A stretch of 64,000 nucleotides of DNA from Ignavibacteriota bacterium (GCA_016707525.1 JADJHP010000008.1:186001-250000), one strand, 5' to 3'. Positions 8,588 through 18,047 are shown, numbered from the stretch's first letter. The notes: generated by a model not told the origin, from the letters alone. Translations and numbers: made by a program.

Positions 8588-9002
8588 CTATTCAGGTGCG
8601 CGTGGCTGCCCATCGCGCGCCAGATTGCCCAACGCAAAGATCAGATCGCCGCGGATCTCATGCAGGACGGCCATCTCCTCAGCATCGAAATAGTCGATCT
8701 CCGCAGCATAGACGTCCAGACACCCGTTGAACATCCCGGACACCTGCACAGGAAGGGATACGGATGAGCCGAGGCCACAGGCCCGGACCTGGTCGGAGAA
8801 GGGAGCCATTCGAGGGTCCGCTGTGAGGCGCTGGATCACCTCGACCTGCTGATGCAGGATCGCAGACGCCATGGGGGTGCGCCGGCATACCCGAAGAGTC
8901 CGGACCACCACCGGACATCCCCGGAGGGATCCTTGTGTGGCACCACCATGGCAATGCACCCCCGGGAAGAACGGACGATCCGCGAAGCCCGCGTTCCCTG
9001 TT
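8588..9002 (-). pseudogene. Remnant of a GAF-domain sensor protein
   Basis: The last ~95 codons read as the C-terminal half of a GAF domain: LTADPRMAPFSDQVRACGLG, then SSVSLPVQVSGMFNGCLDVY, then FDAEEMAVLHEIRGDLIFAL and a stop at 8588. Just upstream the plausible continuation (IAMVVPHKDPSGDVRWWSGL, then FGYAGAP) lies in a different frame, so a frameshift is inferred near 8870-8880. No upstream sensor or downstream output domain remains, because the neighbouring PAP2 gene ends at 9003. This looks like the tail of a deleted PAS/GAF sensor. No function expected. Confidence 0.6.
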
Positions 9003-9827
9003 CTAAAAATTATAGACGAACGACACGCCGGCCGGGCCAGGGACGATGTGCAATCCCCTTTCCCGTTCCGGAGCCATGCGGGTATCATACCACTGCAACA
9101 GCGAATGTGTGATCGCTGTGGAGAGTATGGCACTGAACACACAATCGGAAAACCAGTGCTCACCCGCGTATACTCTGGACAGCGAGGTCATGGCAGCCAG
9201 CGTATAGAGGCCGGCGGTAGCCCAGTCATTGCCGATCTGATGCGCGAGTACCGTGGAGAGGGAGAAGGCTGCGGCTGTATGGCCGGAGGGGAAGGAGTGG
9301 TGGTCATCATCCGGAGAGAGCATCCGGAACTGCCCGGGTCCCTCGAGGGTGTACGGTCGTGCACGGCCGGCAGTGTATTTCAACACCTGTGTGGCGCCTG
9401 CCGTCAGGATGAGCCCTGTGCCGGCAAGGAATGCGGTCTCCCGCACCCATCGGTCGCCTGTGAACAAACCCGCGGCGTAGGAGCTGCCGCAGAGTACAGC
9501 AAGCACCCACACTTCGCCGTACATGCGCACAACAGATTCCAGACGGTCGCCTGTCCGGCCCTTGAAGGCCCGGAAGCCGCCCGAGACCGCATCATCACCG
9601 AAGGCAACCACTCCGGTGCTCGCAACAATGCCACCGGCGAGCCCGATGTCCTGGCCGTTCCACCGTGAGGGCGCACTTCCGATGAAGAGGAATGCACTCC
9701 AGAACGTACCGGCATCCTGCAGGACGGTGGCATCCAGTCGGCCGGACGTATGCGTGCTGTCGGTCTGAGCAGCACCGCCCGCGTGACAGACCATCACCAC
9801 AACCAGGAGCATTCCGACAATTCGCAT
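9003..9827 (-). CDS. PAP2-superfamily phosphatase, exported
   Basis: A 274-residue lipid-phosphate phosphatase-like protein. An N-terminal signal segment (MRIVGMLLVVVMVCHAGGAA) suggests export. The three PAP2 motifs are intact: KYTAGRARP, then PSGHT with its catalytic histidine, then SRVYAGEHWFSD with the second histidine and an aspartate. Hydrophobic stretches around residues 95-130 suggest partial membrane association. Likely substrates are undecaprenyl pyrophosphate or phosphatidate; sequence alone cannot choose. The open frame reaches 9845, but ATG 9827 starts at the signal peptide. The protein ends in phenylalanine (VSFVYNF), as outer-membrane barrels do, which is unusual for this family. 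Divergent from the helicase gene. Confidence 0.85.
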   Translation of the reverse strand: MRIVGMLLVVVMVCHAGGAAQTDSTHTSGRLDATVLQDAGTFWSAFLFIGSAPSRWNGQDIGLAGGIVASTGVVAFGDDAVSGGFRAFKGRTGDRLESVVRMYGEVWVLAVLCGSSYAAGLFTGDRWVRETAFLAGTGLILTAGATQVLKYTAGRARPYTLEGPGQFRMLSPDDDHHSFPSGHTAAAFSLSTVLAHQIGNDWATAGLYTLAAMTSLSRVYAGEHWFSDCVFSAILSTAITHSLLQWYDTRMAPERERGLHIVPGPAGVSFVYNF

Positions 9828-9904
9828 GTCTCTATGATAGTACAAAATCGGGTGAAAATACAGATGGGTGGCAAGGGGCCACCGTTTTCCGTACCTTGCT
9901 CATC

Positions 9905-11905
9905 ATGCACGACCCCGCAGCAACAATAGACTCGATCCTCGGTCAGGACGGAACACTCGAGCAGATCTCGGGGTTCGCGCACCGCCCCCAGCAACACGCA
10001 ATGGCTCATGCGGTGCTCGAGGCATTGTCGGAGCAGCACCACCTCTTCATCGAAGCGCCAACAGGCGTCGGCAAGACCCTCGCCTATCTGATGCCGTCGA
10101 TCGCCTACGCGATGCAGAACGAGCGAAAAGCGATCATCTCGACGCACACCAAGAACCTTCAGGAACAATTGCTCTACAAGGATATCCCGCTCTGCCGGCA
10201 GCTGCTCGGGGCGGAATTCTCCGCGGTCCTCCTGAAGGGCCGGCGCAACTATCTCTGCACGACGCGGCTCGATGCAGCTCTGGCATCACGCGGCTCGATG
10301 TTCCCTCCGGAAGAATCCGACGAACTCAGCCGCATCGCGGTCTGGGCAGAAGGAACACCCGATGGCGACGTCAGCGGACTCGGATTCATTCCTTCCGCCA
10401 CCGTATGGAATGCTGTGTGTTCAGAACCTGGCGTGTGCACATCGCAGACATGCGGCGGACGGTGCTTCTTTCAACGAGCGAAGGAGCGCGCACGCAAGTC
10501 CCAATTGCTGATCGTGAACCATTCGCTCTTCTTTTCGTTGCTCCCGTACCTGCGTACCGAAGACCAGTTCCTGTTCCCGGGAGATTTTGTCATCTTCGAT
10601 GAGGCCCACACGCTCGAGGCGATCGCCGCTGAGGGACTGGGCCGGCGGCTGTCACGGCGCGGGGTCATTGCAACACTCCATCGCCTGTACAACCCCCGTT
10701 CGAAGCGCGGACTTCTCTCTGATGCGAAGCGCAATGTGAAGACCGCATTCAAAGGGATGGAAGAACTTGTCGACGCGTTCTTCGATACCGTGGCGAGGTC
10801 ACTCCCGCCGGTCACGACATCCCGCGCAGGAGCATCACGCGATTCGCTTCAGGTACGGATCAAAACGCCCGGCCTCGTCGCCGACGTCCTCTCCATGCCC
10901 CTCTCCGACCTTGTGCAGACGCTCGCTGGCGTTGAATCCAGTATCGATGACGCCATCCGGGCGCGGGAGATCGCTGCCGCACGGGAATCGCTGGAGGAAG
11001 ATCTCCGCACGCTCGAAGATTTTCTCACCTTCGCCAGCGACCGCCATGCCTACTGGGTGGAGGTGCGGAGGCCGCCACAGGACAATGTCACGCTCTGCAT
11101 GGTGCCATTCCACGTCGGGCCCTCGCTCGAAGAACAATTGTTCGGACCGCATGGCCCGGTGATCCTCACGAGTGCCACCCTTTCCGTGGACGGCGACATG
11201 CGGTACGTCCAGGAACGGCTGGGCGGCGTGTCCGCACGCACCCTCACCCTGGATTCCCCGTTCGACCTCTATCGTCAGATGCGCATATGGATCGCGGAGG
11301 ATATGCCCGAACCCGACTCGCCGGACTATGCGCGCGAACTTCCCGCGACACTGCTCTCCTTCATTCGCCGGAGCCAGGGAAAGGCCCTGGTCCTCTTCAC
11401 GAGCGCAGCTTCCATGCAGGCCGCAGCACGTGCAGTGAGCGAGGACCTCGCGGGCGATGGCATCCGTTTGCTTGTACAGGGGTCCGAGTACTCAAGGCAC
11501 GACCTGCTGGATGAGTTCAAGCGCGACATCCACTCCGTGCTCTTCGGGTTGGACAGCTTCTGGATGGGGGTGGATGTGCCGGGCGAGGCGCTGGAACATG
11601 TCATCATCACCCGCCTGCCGTTCTCCGTGCCCACCCATCCGCTGATCGAAGCACGCCTCGAAGATGTTGAAAGTCGTGGAGAACGGGCGTTTTTCGCCTA
11701 TTCGCTTCCGGAGGCAGCCCTCAAACTCCGCCAGGGCGCAGGCCGGCTCATCCGATCGGTGGAAGACCGCGGCGTGGTGAGTATCCTCGACTCGCGCATT
11801 CTCCGGCGAGGATACGGAAAGATGCTCCTTGATTCGCTGCCACGGTGCCCGGTGGACCTCATCTCGCGATCGGGTGACTCCCGGCCGCTCGAACGCGACA
11901 TATGA
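9905..11905 (+). CDS. DinG/XPD-like ATP-dependent helicase
   Basis: A 666-residue superfamily-2 helicase of the XPD/DinG group, which unwinds DNA 5' to 3'. Walker A is EAPTGVGKTLAYLMP (residues ~50-65). The DEAH box lies in VIFDEAHTLEAI (~225). Between them are cysteines (NYLCTTR, VCSEPGVCTSQTCGGRCFF) that match the iron-sulfur cluster of this group. The second RecA-like domain contains KALVLFTSAASM, SFWMGVDVPGEAL and the closing motif RQGAGRLIRS. ATG 9905 was chosen because it lies shortly before the first conserved helicase segment; the open frame extends to 9692 without family sequence. The role is probably DNA repair or R-loop and D-loop removal. Confidence 0.9.
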   Translation: MHDPAATIDSILGQDGTLEQISGFAHRPQQHAMAHAVLEALSEQHHLFIEAPTGVGKTLAYLMPSIAYAMQNERKAIISTHTKNLQEQLLYKDIPLCRQLLGAEFSAVLLKGRRNYLCTTRLDAALASRGSMFPPEESDELSRIAVWAEGTPDGDVSGLGFIPSATVWNAVCSEPGVCTSQTCGGRCFFQRAKERARKSQLLIVNHSLFFSLLPYLRTEDQFLFPGDFVIFDEAHTLEAIAAEGLGRRLSRRGVIATLHRLYNPRSKRGLLSDAKRNVKTAFKGMEELVDAFFDTVARSLPPVTTSRAGASRDSLQVRIKTPGLVADVLSMPLSDLVQTLAGVESSIDDAIRAREIAAARESLEEDLRTLEDFLTFASDRHAYWVEVRRPPQDNVTLCMVPFHVGPSLEEQLFGPHGPVILTSATLSVDGDMRYVQERLGGVSARTLTLDSPFDLYRQMRIWIAEDMPEPDSPDYARELPATLLSFIRRSQGKALVLFTSAASMQAAARAVSEDLAGDGIRLLVQGSEYSRHDLLDEFKRDIHSVLFGLDSFWMGVDVPGEALEHVIITRLPFSVPTHPLIEARLEDVESRGERAFFAYSLPEAALKLRQGAGRLIRSVEDRGVVSILDSRILRRGYGKMLLDSLPRCPVDLISRSGDSRPLERDI

Positions 11906-11930
11906 CGGCGGCGCGGAGATCATTATTTTG

Positions 11931-11959
11931 TTTGAATTTACAGGGGATTATGCTATCTT
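11931..11959 (+). promoter_or_regulatory. HU gene promoter, Bacteroidota-like
   Basis: TTTGAA (11931-11936), 17-nt spacer, TATCTT (11954-11959). Read as the Bacteroidota consensus, this is TTTG-N19-TATCTTCA. The predicted start lies about 35 nt before the HU coding region. The clearest promoter in the window. Confidence 0.65.
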
Positions 11960-12003
11960 CACCCCGTACCTACGTGTATCTTCAACCACTCTAAGGAGGA
12001 TCA

Positions 12004-12306
12004 ATGGCGAAAGCAACTGCTAAGGCAATGTCCAAGACGGCGATCATCGCCCACTTTGCCAACAAGTTTGATATGAAGAAGAAGGATGTCGTGGCGGTGT
12101 TCGAAGAGCTCGCGAATCTGGCATACAAAGAAGCAAAGAACACGTTCACCCTGCCTGGCATCGGCAAGCTCGTGCTTGTCCATCGCAAAGAGCGCCTCGG
12201 CCGCAACCCGAAGACCGGCGAAACCATCACGATCCCGGCAAAGACCGTCGTGAAGTTCCGCGTTGCAAAGGCCTGCAAGGAATCCGTTCTCTCCAGCAAG
12301 CGCTAA
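12004..12306 (+). CDS. hup: HU-family DNA-binding protein
   Basis: A 100-residue nucleoid protein of the HU/IHF family. It carries an N-terminal helical dimerisation part (SKTAIIAHFANKFDMKKKDV), the GIGKLVLVHRKERLGRNPKT region with the DNA-binding arm, and ITIPAKTVVKFRVAKACKE at the end. The N terminus has a short AT/K-rich extension. AAGGAGGA immediately before the ATG is a near-perfect ribosome site. It is transcribed alone, with a promoter at 11931 and a terminator at 12335. HU bends and compacts DNA; the usual partner is itself (homodimer). Confidence 0.93.
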   Translation: MAKATAKAMSKTAIIAHFANKFDMKKKDVVAVFEELANLAYKEAKNTFTLPGIGKLVLVHRKERLGRNPKTGETITIPAKTVVKFRVAKACKESVLSSKR

Positions 12307-12334
12307 GATCTTCATTTCAAGGTTGTAGGACAAG

Positions 12335-12368
12335 AGTCCCGCCGGCATCTCGGCGGGACTTCTTTTTT
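12335..12368 (+). terminator. Intrinsic terminator of HU
   Basis: AGTCCCGCCG (12335-12344) pairs with CGGCGGGACT (12351-12360) across loop GCATCT, followed by TCTTTTTT. It lies 28 nt after the HU stop and separates it from the histidine kinase. Confidence 0.88.
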
Positions 12369-12417
12369 CCTGATGCCGCGCACTTTGCACTCATCCCTGC
12401 ATTTCGTACATTTCTTC

Positions 12418-14664
12418 ATGTTGAACCCCGTTAAAGCCCTCCGGTTCTTTCTGAGCAGCCTCGGCCCCGTCGAGCAGGCCCAGATGGTGGCTTCCACCGC
12501 GGTGGTCGTCAGTATGGCAACGATCATCAGCGTGATGGCGGCAACGGGCGCCCAGCCCCGGTTCATGGATTTCGTCAGCATCGTCACCGTCGGGATCTTC
12601 GGCTTCACCAGCGTCTATTTCTCTCTCCTGAATAGCCGCCGGCTCGATGAACAACGCCGCCAGCTCCTCGCGCTGAATGCCGTTGCTGAAGCGGTGAACA
12701 GGGTCGTTGACCTCGACTACGTCCTCCGCACCGCTCTGACCAGGATCACCGAGGTCCTCAACACCCCCTATGCGTGGATCTACATTGATGAAGGAACGCT
12801 CCTGACGTTGCGCTGCGCCGAAGGGAGCGATATCGACATCCTCGCAGCGGTGGAACCCTTCCCCCGGTCGCCTCGCATGTGGTTGAACCAGCCACGCGTG
12901 GAACGGGAAAGCCGCCTCGAACGGGGCCGCATCCCGGAATCCCTCAAGATCCAGGGGGTCCAGTTCTGGGCCTCGATGCCTCTGCGCACCAAGGACGCCA
13001 TCGCCGGGGTCCTCGTCGTTGCCGGACCGTCGTACGGTATGCTCAGCTCGAAGCAGGCCGAGCTCGCCGAGACCTTCGGCAACCACATCAGCGTCGCCAT
13101 CCACAATGCCCGCCTGTTCGAACGCGTCCGGCAATCCGAACACCGCTATGCGGATCTCTTCGAGAACGCACCCGACATCTATCTGAGTGTGAACCGGCAG
13201 CATATCATTGTCGGATGCAACCGTCATGGCGCATCACTCCTGGAATCGACACCGGCGCAGATCATCGGCAGGCCCTTCAGTACACTCTGTTCGCCCGAAC
13301 GCCGGCCCTCGGTGGATGCCATGCTCCTCCAGATGTTCACGGAAGGCAAGGCGCTGAAGGAGGTGGAGGAGCAGATGGTGACGCTCGGAGGCCGCGCATT
13401 CTTCGTCCTCCTGAACACCACCATGGTCTTCGACGAGACCGGGCACACGGTCACCGCCCGCATCGTGGCACGCGACATCACCGAACGCAAGCGTATGGAA
13501 GATGCGCTCCTCCACGCACAGAAGATCGACAGCATCGGGAACCTGGCAGGCGGCATCGCACACGACTTCAACAACATCCTCGCGGCGATCCTTGGCTCCG
13601 CCTCCATCATGCGCCGCCACATCAGCGAACGGAACAAACTCACGAAGTATGTCGAGATCATCGAATCCTCCGCACGCCGCGGCTCATCACTCACCCGTCA
13701 ACTCCTGACCTTCGCACGGAAGACGGAGACGATCACCGCTCCGGTGGACATCAACTCCCTTGTGCAGGAGACCCTCGACCTCTACCAGCGCAGTGTGTCC
13801 AAGGATATCACGGTCCGAACGAATCTCGCGGATACACCGCTCACCGTGAACGGCGACGACGGACAGATCCAGCAGGCGCTTCTCAACCTGTTCCTGAATG
13901 CCCGCGATGCAATGAATGGGGCGGGGACATTGACGGTGACGACACAACTCGTCACCGCGGACACTCTCACCGGCAGCAGATTCTCTTCCACACGGCCGGG
14001 ACCATTCGTGGAGATCCGCGTGAACGATACCGGCCGGGGCATCCCCAAAGAGATCCAGGACAGGATCTTCGAACCGTTCTTCACGACCAAGGATAACGGC
14101 ACCGGACTCGGCCTTTCGGTGGTCTATGGCGTCGTGCAGAATCACAAGGGGTTCATCAATCTCGAGAGCGTGGACGCCGTCGGTACCACCTTCACCATCT
14201 CCCTTCCGCATACCGCAGGCATTCAGGCCGAGGCGCGCAAACGGCGGCCCCGTCTTCCCCACGGTACGGAACACATCCTTGTCATTGACGACGAAGCATA
14301 CCTCTGTGAAGTGGCACGGGATATCCTGACGAATCTCGGCTACACGGTCTACATCGCGAGCAACGGACAGGAGGGGTTGGAGTTCTACAAGACGCGTCAG
14401 GCTTCGATCGACCTCGTGCTGCTGGATATCAATATGCCCGTGATGTCGGGCATCGAGGCATTCGAACACCTCCGCGCCGTGAATCCCAACCTGCGCGTCA
14501 TCATCGTTTCAGGGTATGGCAAAGGCATCATCGATACGCCACGATTCGCCAGTGAGGTGAACGGCTTCGTGCAGAAGCCCTTCCAGCTCGATACCCTCGC
14601 CTTCAAGGTGCGCAAAGTTCTCGATCAGCGAACGTTCCAACAGGACCCTGCAACGACCCCATGA
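12418..14664 (+). CDS. Hybrid sensor histidine kinase (GAF-PAS-HisKA-HATPase-REC)
   Basis: A 748-residue membrane-anchored signalling kinase. Two hydrophobic segments (residues ~25-65) are followed by a GAF domain (~75-235) and a PAS domain (~240-365, closing with ARDITERKRME). The phospho-acceptor site lies in AGGIAHDFNNIL. The ATPase domain has its N box in LNLFLNARDAM, DTGRGIP, FEPFFTTK and GTGLGLS. The C-terminal receiver (ILVIDDE to LLDINMP) carries the acceptor aspartate. H-DFNN kinases of this type usually pass phosphate to their own receiver. ATG 12418 is used; an upstream ATG at 12373 gives a less membrane-protein-like start. The stop overlaps the next gene by ATGA. The signal is unknown. 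Confidence 0.9.
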   Translation: MLNPVKALRFFLSSLGPVEQAQMVASTAVVVSMATIISVMAATGAQPRFMDFVSIVTVGIFGFTSVYFSLLNSRRLDEQRRQLLALNAVAEAVNRVVDLDYVLRTALTRITEVLNTPYAWIYIDEGTLLTLRCAEGSDIDILAAVEPFPRSPRMWLNQPRVERESRLERGRIPESLKIQGVQFWASMPLRTKDAIAGVLVVAGPSYGMLSSKQAELAETFGNHISVAIHNARLFERVRQSEHRYADLFENAPDIYLSVNRQHIIVGCNRHGASLLESTPAQIIGRPFSTLCSPERRPSVDAMLLQMFTEGKALKEVEEQMVTLGGRAFFVLLNTTMVFDETGHTVTARIVARDITERKRMEDALLHAQKIDSIGNLAGGIAHDFNNILAAILGSASIMRRHISERNKLTKYVEIIESSARRGSSLTRQLLTFARKTETITAPVDINSLVQETLDLYQRSVSKDITVRTNLADTPLTVNGDDGQIQQALLNLFLNARDAMNGAGTLTVTTQLVTADTLTGSRFSSTRPGPFVEIRVNDTGRGIPKEIQDRIFEPFFTTKDNGTGLGLSVVYGVVQNHKGFINLESVDAVGTTFTISLPHTAGIQAEARKRRPRLPHGTEHILVIDDEAYLCEVARDILTNLGYTVYIASNGQEGLEFYKTRQASIDLVLLDINMPVMSGIEAFEHLRAVNPNLRVIIVSGYGKGIIDTPRFASEVNGFVQKPFQLDTLAFKVRKVLDQRTFQQDPATTP

Positions 14665-15458
14665 CCAAGGCCGACCTCTTTACCGAACTCCGGGCAGCGC
14701 GCGAGGCGCGCGGCATGTCGCTGGACGACATCGCGCAGAGCACGCTGATCAACATCGATTTTCTGAAGGCGATCGAGGCCGGCGAAACGGACATTCTTCC
14801 CGCTGCCTACGTGCGCGCGTTCCTGCGGGCGTACGCGGCCAGCGTCGGCCTCGACCCTGCGTATGTCATGCGCCGGTTCGAAGGCAAGAGCGGTACTCCC
14901 GAACCGCCTCCACCTCCTGCACCCGTCCGGCCGACACCGGCGGCCGACGCCGAACCGGAAGCAACACCGTTCCTTTCCCGCCCCGGCGTACGCTCGTGGG
15001 GTGTGACGGCGGTCGTCCTCCTCGGTATCGCCATGATCATCTATCTCACACAGCCGGACCCGGAACAAGGCGGCACCGGCGAAGTACCCATCGGAGCGAT
15101 CCTGCGTGAAACGGAGCAGCGCCTGATGCCGAAGGACAGTGCCGTGGCAGTGGCCGTACCACTGCCGGGCAACGCACGCGACAGTCTCACCTTGCATGCT
15201 GCGGTCACCGATTCCGTGTGGATCCAGATCGCGATCGATGCCAATCCCCCGGTGGACCATTTGTTCGCGCCGGGCAGCCGCCGGAAGTGGCGTGCACGCG
15301 ACCGCTTCACCATCACGCTCGGCAACGCCGGCGGTGTGCAGTTCCACCTGAATGCACGTGATCTCGGCACGCTCGGGAAACGCGGTGCCGTGCTGCGCGA
15401 TGTTGAACTCACACGCGAGGCCCTCACCTCGCCCATCCAGACAGACCCGCAGCCATGA
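14661..15458 (+). CDS. RodZ-like helix-turn-helix membrane protein
   Basis: A 265-residue protein with the RodZ layout. An N-terminal HTH_25-type domain (RAAREARGMSLDDIAQST, then INIDFLKAIEAGETDILPAA and YVRAFLRAYA) is followed by a Pro/Ala/Glu-rich linker. Next comes one membrane helix (WGVTAVVLLGIAMIIYL, ~residues 113-130) and a periplasmic DUF4115-like beta domain (SVWIQIAIDANPPVDHLFAP). RodZ links MreB to the wall-elongation machinery. No mreB is visible in the window, so a role in cell shape is inference. Overlaps the kinase gene and ligA by 4 nt on each side, indicating translational coupling. Confidence 0.8.
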   Translation: MTKADLFTELRAAREARGMSLDDIAQSTLINIDFLKAIEAGETDILPAAYVRAFLRAYAASVGLDPAYVMRRFEGKSGTPEPPPPPAPVRPTPAADAEPEATPFLSRPGVRSWGVTAVVLLGIAMIIYLTQPDPEQGGTGEVPIGAILRETEQRLMPKDSAVAVAVPLPGNARDSLTLHAAVTDSVWIQIAIDANPPVDHLFAPGSRRKWRARDRFTITLGNAGGVQFHLNARDLGTLGKRGAVLRDVELTREALTSPIQTDPQP

Positions 15459-17464
15459 AGCGCACTCCCGCTGCAGCGCAGAAGCGCGCCGAGGCCCTCC
15501 GCGAGGAGATCCGCGATCACGATCATCGGTACTACGTCCTCGCAGAACCGGTCATCGCCGATGAGGCGTACGATGCAATGATGCGGGAATTGCAGGACCT
15601 CGAAGCCGCCTACCCGTCACTGGTGACACCCGATTCGCCTTCGCAGCGTGTCGGCGGTGCGCCCAGCAAGGAGTTCGCAACGGTTGTGCACGACCCGCCG
15701 ATGTTGAGTCTCGCCAATTCCTATTCTGAAGAGGAGATCCGGGACTTCGACCGCCGGGTGCGCGAGCTTCTGGGCACGGCAACCCCGGTCTATATGGCGG
15801 AACTCAAGATCGACGGGGTAGCGATCACCCTGCGGTATCGCAACGGATCCTTCGCACAGGGAGCGACACGCGGTGATGGCGTTCAAGGCGACGACATCAC
15901 CAACAACCTCCGCACCGTGCGCTCCCTCCCCCTGCGGTTGCGCACAGCGGGAAAGGGATTCGATGACATTGTGGTCCGCGGTGAGGCCTACCTGCCGCGT
16001 GAAGGCTTCGCGGAGTTGAACAAGCAGCGTGCCGCGGCGGACGAAAAGACCTTCATCAATCCCCGCAATGCCGCGGCAGGAACGCTGAAACTGCAGGACC
16101 CGGCGATCGTCGCGGAACGTCCGATCCACTGCTTCATGTACGCTCTGTATGCCCCTGCCGCGCGCCTCAGGGCCCATAGCGAGAACCTGGAGCAACTGCG
16201 AACATTCGGCTTCCCGGTGAATCCACACGCCCGGCGCTGCACGTCCGTGGACGACATCATTGCCTTCTGGCAGCATTGGGAGGAACATCGCGATGAACTC
16301 CCCTACGACATCGATGGCGTGGTGATCAAGGTCGATGCCCTTGCGCAGCAGGAGGAACTCGGGACCATCGCCAGGAGCCCCCGCTGGGCGATCGCATTCA
16401 AGTTCCGCGCGCGCAAGGAGGAGACGGTCCTGCAGGGTATCACGCTCCAGGTGGGCAGGACCGGTGCCGTCACTCCTGTGGCAGAACTCACCCCGGTCTT
16501 CGTCGGTGGATCCACCGTGTCCCGGGCCACGCTGCACAATGTGGACTACATCACCGAGCTCGACATCCGCATCGGCGATACGGTGGTGGTCGAGAAGGGT
16601 GGCGATGTGATCCCGAAAGTCAGCGACGTGGTCCTCACCCGGCGCCCCGGAGGATCCACACCGTTCACGATGCCAGGGATCTGCCCCGTGTGTGGCTCAC
16701 CCATTTACCGGGGTGAAGAAGAGGTGAACTACTATTGCGAGAACGCCGATTGCCCTGCGCAGGTGCGCGGGCGCATCGAGCACTTCGCGTCACGCGGGGC
16801 CATGGATATCGAAGGGCTGGGAGAAGCGGCGGTGGATCAGCTTGTCGCACAGGGGATCGTGAAGAACATCGGGGACCTGTACTCCCTGGAGAAGCACCGT
16901 GCCGCATTGACAGCACTCGAGCGCTGGGGAGAGAAGAGCGCCGGGAACCTGCTGGACGCCATCGAACGCAGCAAACACCAGCCGTTCCACCGGGTCCTGT
17001 TCGCTCTCGGCATTCGCCATGTCGGCGCGGGTGTCGCGCGCACGCTCGCCGACGCATTCACATCGATCGAGGCGCTGCAGGCGGCCACGGAGACATCGCT
17101 GCGCGAGACGCCGGCCATCGGCCCCAAGATCGCAGCAAGCATCATCCATTTCTTCGGCGATACCCACAATCGCGCAACACTCAAGGCCCTGAAGAAGGCC
17201 GGCCTGCAATTCGCGGGTGCCGCAACCGCGTCAGGAGGCACACTGACCGGCAAGACCTTCGTGATCACCGGTACGCTGCCGACCTACGCACGCGATGAAG
17301 CACGCAAGCTCATTGAACACCACGGGGGAAAGGTTGCATCCGGCGTCAGCAAGACCGTCTCGTACGTCCTGGTCGGCGAAGATGCCGGCTCCAAACTCAC
17401 ACGCGCTCGCGAACTCGGCGTCCCGCTGCTCAGCGAAGCCGAACTGCTGCGCATGATATCCTGA
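15455..17464 (+). CDS. ligA: NAD-dependent DNA ligase LigA
   Basis: Seals nicks between Okazaki fragments and in repair, using NAD as adenylate donor. The 669 residues match the family length and order: an N-terminal Ia domain (DHRYYVLAEPVIADEAYD), and an adenylation domain with the active lysine in AELKIDGVA near residue 115. The OB fold is followed by a four-cysteine zinc finger (CPVCGSPIYRG with YYCENADCPAQ), helix-hairpin-helix repeats, and a C-terminal BRCT domain (TGKTFVITGTLPTYARDEAR). Start ATG overlaps the RodZ-like stop by 4 nt. Confidence 0.97.
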   Translation: MKRTPAAAQKRAEALREEIRDHDHRYYVLAEPVIADEAYDAMMRELQDLEAAYPSLVTPDSPSQRVGGAPSKEFATVVHDPPMLSLANSYSEEEIRDFDRRVRELLGTATPVYMAELKIDGVAITLRYRNGSFAQGATRGDGVQGDDITNNLRTVRSLPLRLRTAGKGFDDIVVRGEAYLPREGFAELNKQRAAADEKTFINPRNAAAGTLKLQDPAIVAERPIHCFMYALYAPAARLRAHSENLEQLRTFGFPVNPHARRCTSVDDIIAFWQHWEEHRDELPYDIDGVVIKVDALAQQEELGTIARSPRWAIAFKFRARKEETVLQGITLQVGRTGAVTPVAELTPVFVGGSTVSRATLHNVDYITELDIRIGDTVVVEKGGDVIPKVSDVVLTRRPGGSTPFTMPGICPVCGSPIYRGEEEVNYYCENADCPAQVRGRIEHFASRGAMDIEGLGEAAVDQLVAQGIVKNIGDLYSLEKHRAALTALERWGEKSAGNLLDAIERSKHQPFHRVLFALGIRHVGAGVARTLADAFTSIEALQAATETSLRETPAIGPKIAASIIHFFGDTHNRATLKALKKAGLQFAGAATASGGTLTGKTFVITGTLPTYARDEARKLIEHHGGKVASGVSKTVSYVLVGEDAGSKLTRARELGVPLLSEAELLRMIS

Positions 17465-17470
17465 GATCCC

Positions 17471-18004
17471 ATGTTCGAATCCACACGCCGTTCCATTGGC
17501 CTGCACCTTGCACGATTCTCGTTCCGTTCCAAACCCGATCAGGCCATGACCTTTACCGGTGCCCTCTCGGCCGGGAAGCGCGTCCTGCTCGTCCTGCCGC
17601 TCGCTCCCACACAGCAGTCCACGGCTGCTATCATCGAGCTGGTGCGGTCACGGTACGGTGACGATCACATCACCGTCATCGCCGATGCCCTGGACAACGG
17701 CATCACGGCGTTGATGCCGCATAGCGAGATCCTGCGGATCAGCGCACAGCAGGTGACGCGATTCTTTCATCCCCCCGGGGCATTGCTGCAACGGATCGCG
17801 GGCAAGCCCTTCGATATCGCGATCGATCTGAATCTTGACTTCCTTCTCCCCTCGGGGTATATTTGTAAGGCAAGCGGCGCTCGCGTGCGTGTCGGCTTCA
17901 CGAAACCCGGCGCGGATACCTTCTACAACCTGCAGGTGCAGACCGGCAACACGCGCGGACCCGGCGTGTACGAGCGTCTCGCATCCTGTCTGAAGATGTT
18001 CTGA
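17471..18004 (+). CDS. Half-length GT9-like protein of unknown function
   Basis: The 177 residues resemble the N-terminal Rossmann half of family 9 glycosyltransferases. KRVLLVLPLAPTQQSTAAII corresponds to their first strand and loop, DIAIDLNLDFLLPSGYICKA to the conserved D-L-N segment, and GARVRVGF follows. The C-terminal donor-binding half is absent, and the gene ends normally. Similar short proteins occur in Bacteroidota as conserved hypotheticals. It could be a non-catalytic protein or a shortened glycosyltransferase. It follows ligA by 6 nt, so it belongs to the kinase-rodZ-ligA operon. A promoter for the next gene lies inside its 3' part. Confidence 0.6.
   Translation: MFESTRRSIGLHLARFSFRSKPDQAMTFTGALSAGKRVLLVLPLAPTQQSTAAIIELVRSRYGDDHITVIADALDNGITALMPHSEILRISAQQVTRFFHPPGALLQRIAGKPFDIAIDLNLDFLLPSGYICKASGARVRVGFTKPGADTFYNLQVQTGNTRGPGVYERLASCLKMF
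17835..17865 (+). promoter_or_regulatory. Promoter inside the GT9-like gene, reading toward the STAS gene
   Basis: TTGACT (17835-17840), 17-nt spacer, TATATTTG (17858-17865). This fits both a sigma-70-type pair and the Bacteroidota -7 consensus TAnnTTTG without mismatch. It would give the STAS gene its own transcript with a leader of roughly 175 nt. Confidence 0.55.
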
Positions 18005-18047
18005 GCATGCACGCGCGGCGCGGGACTTGCCGCGGAGGAGAGAGACC

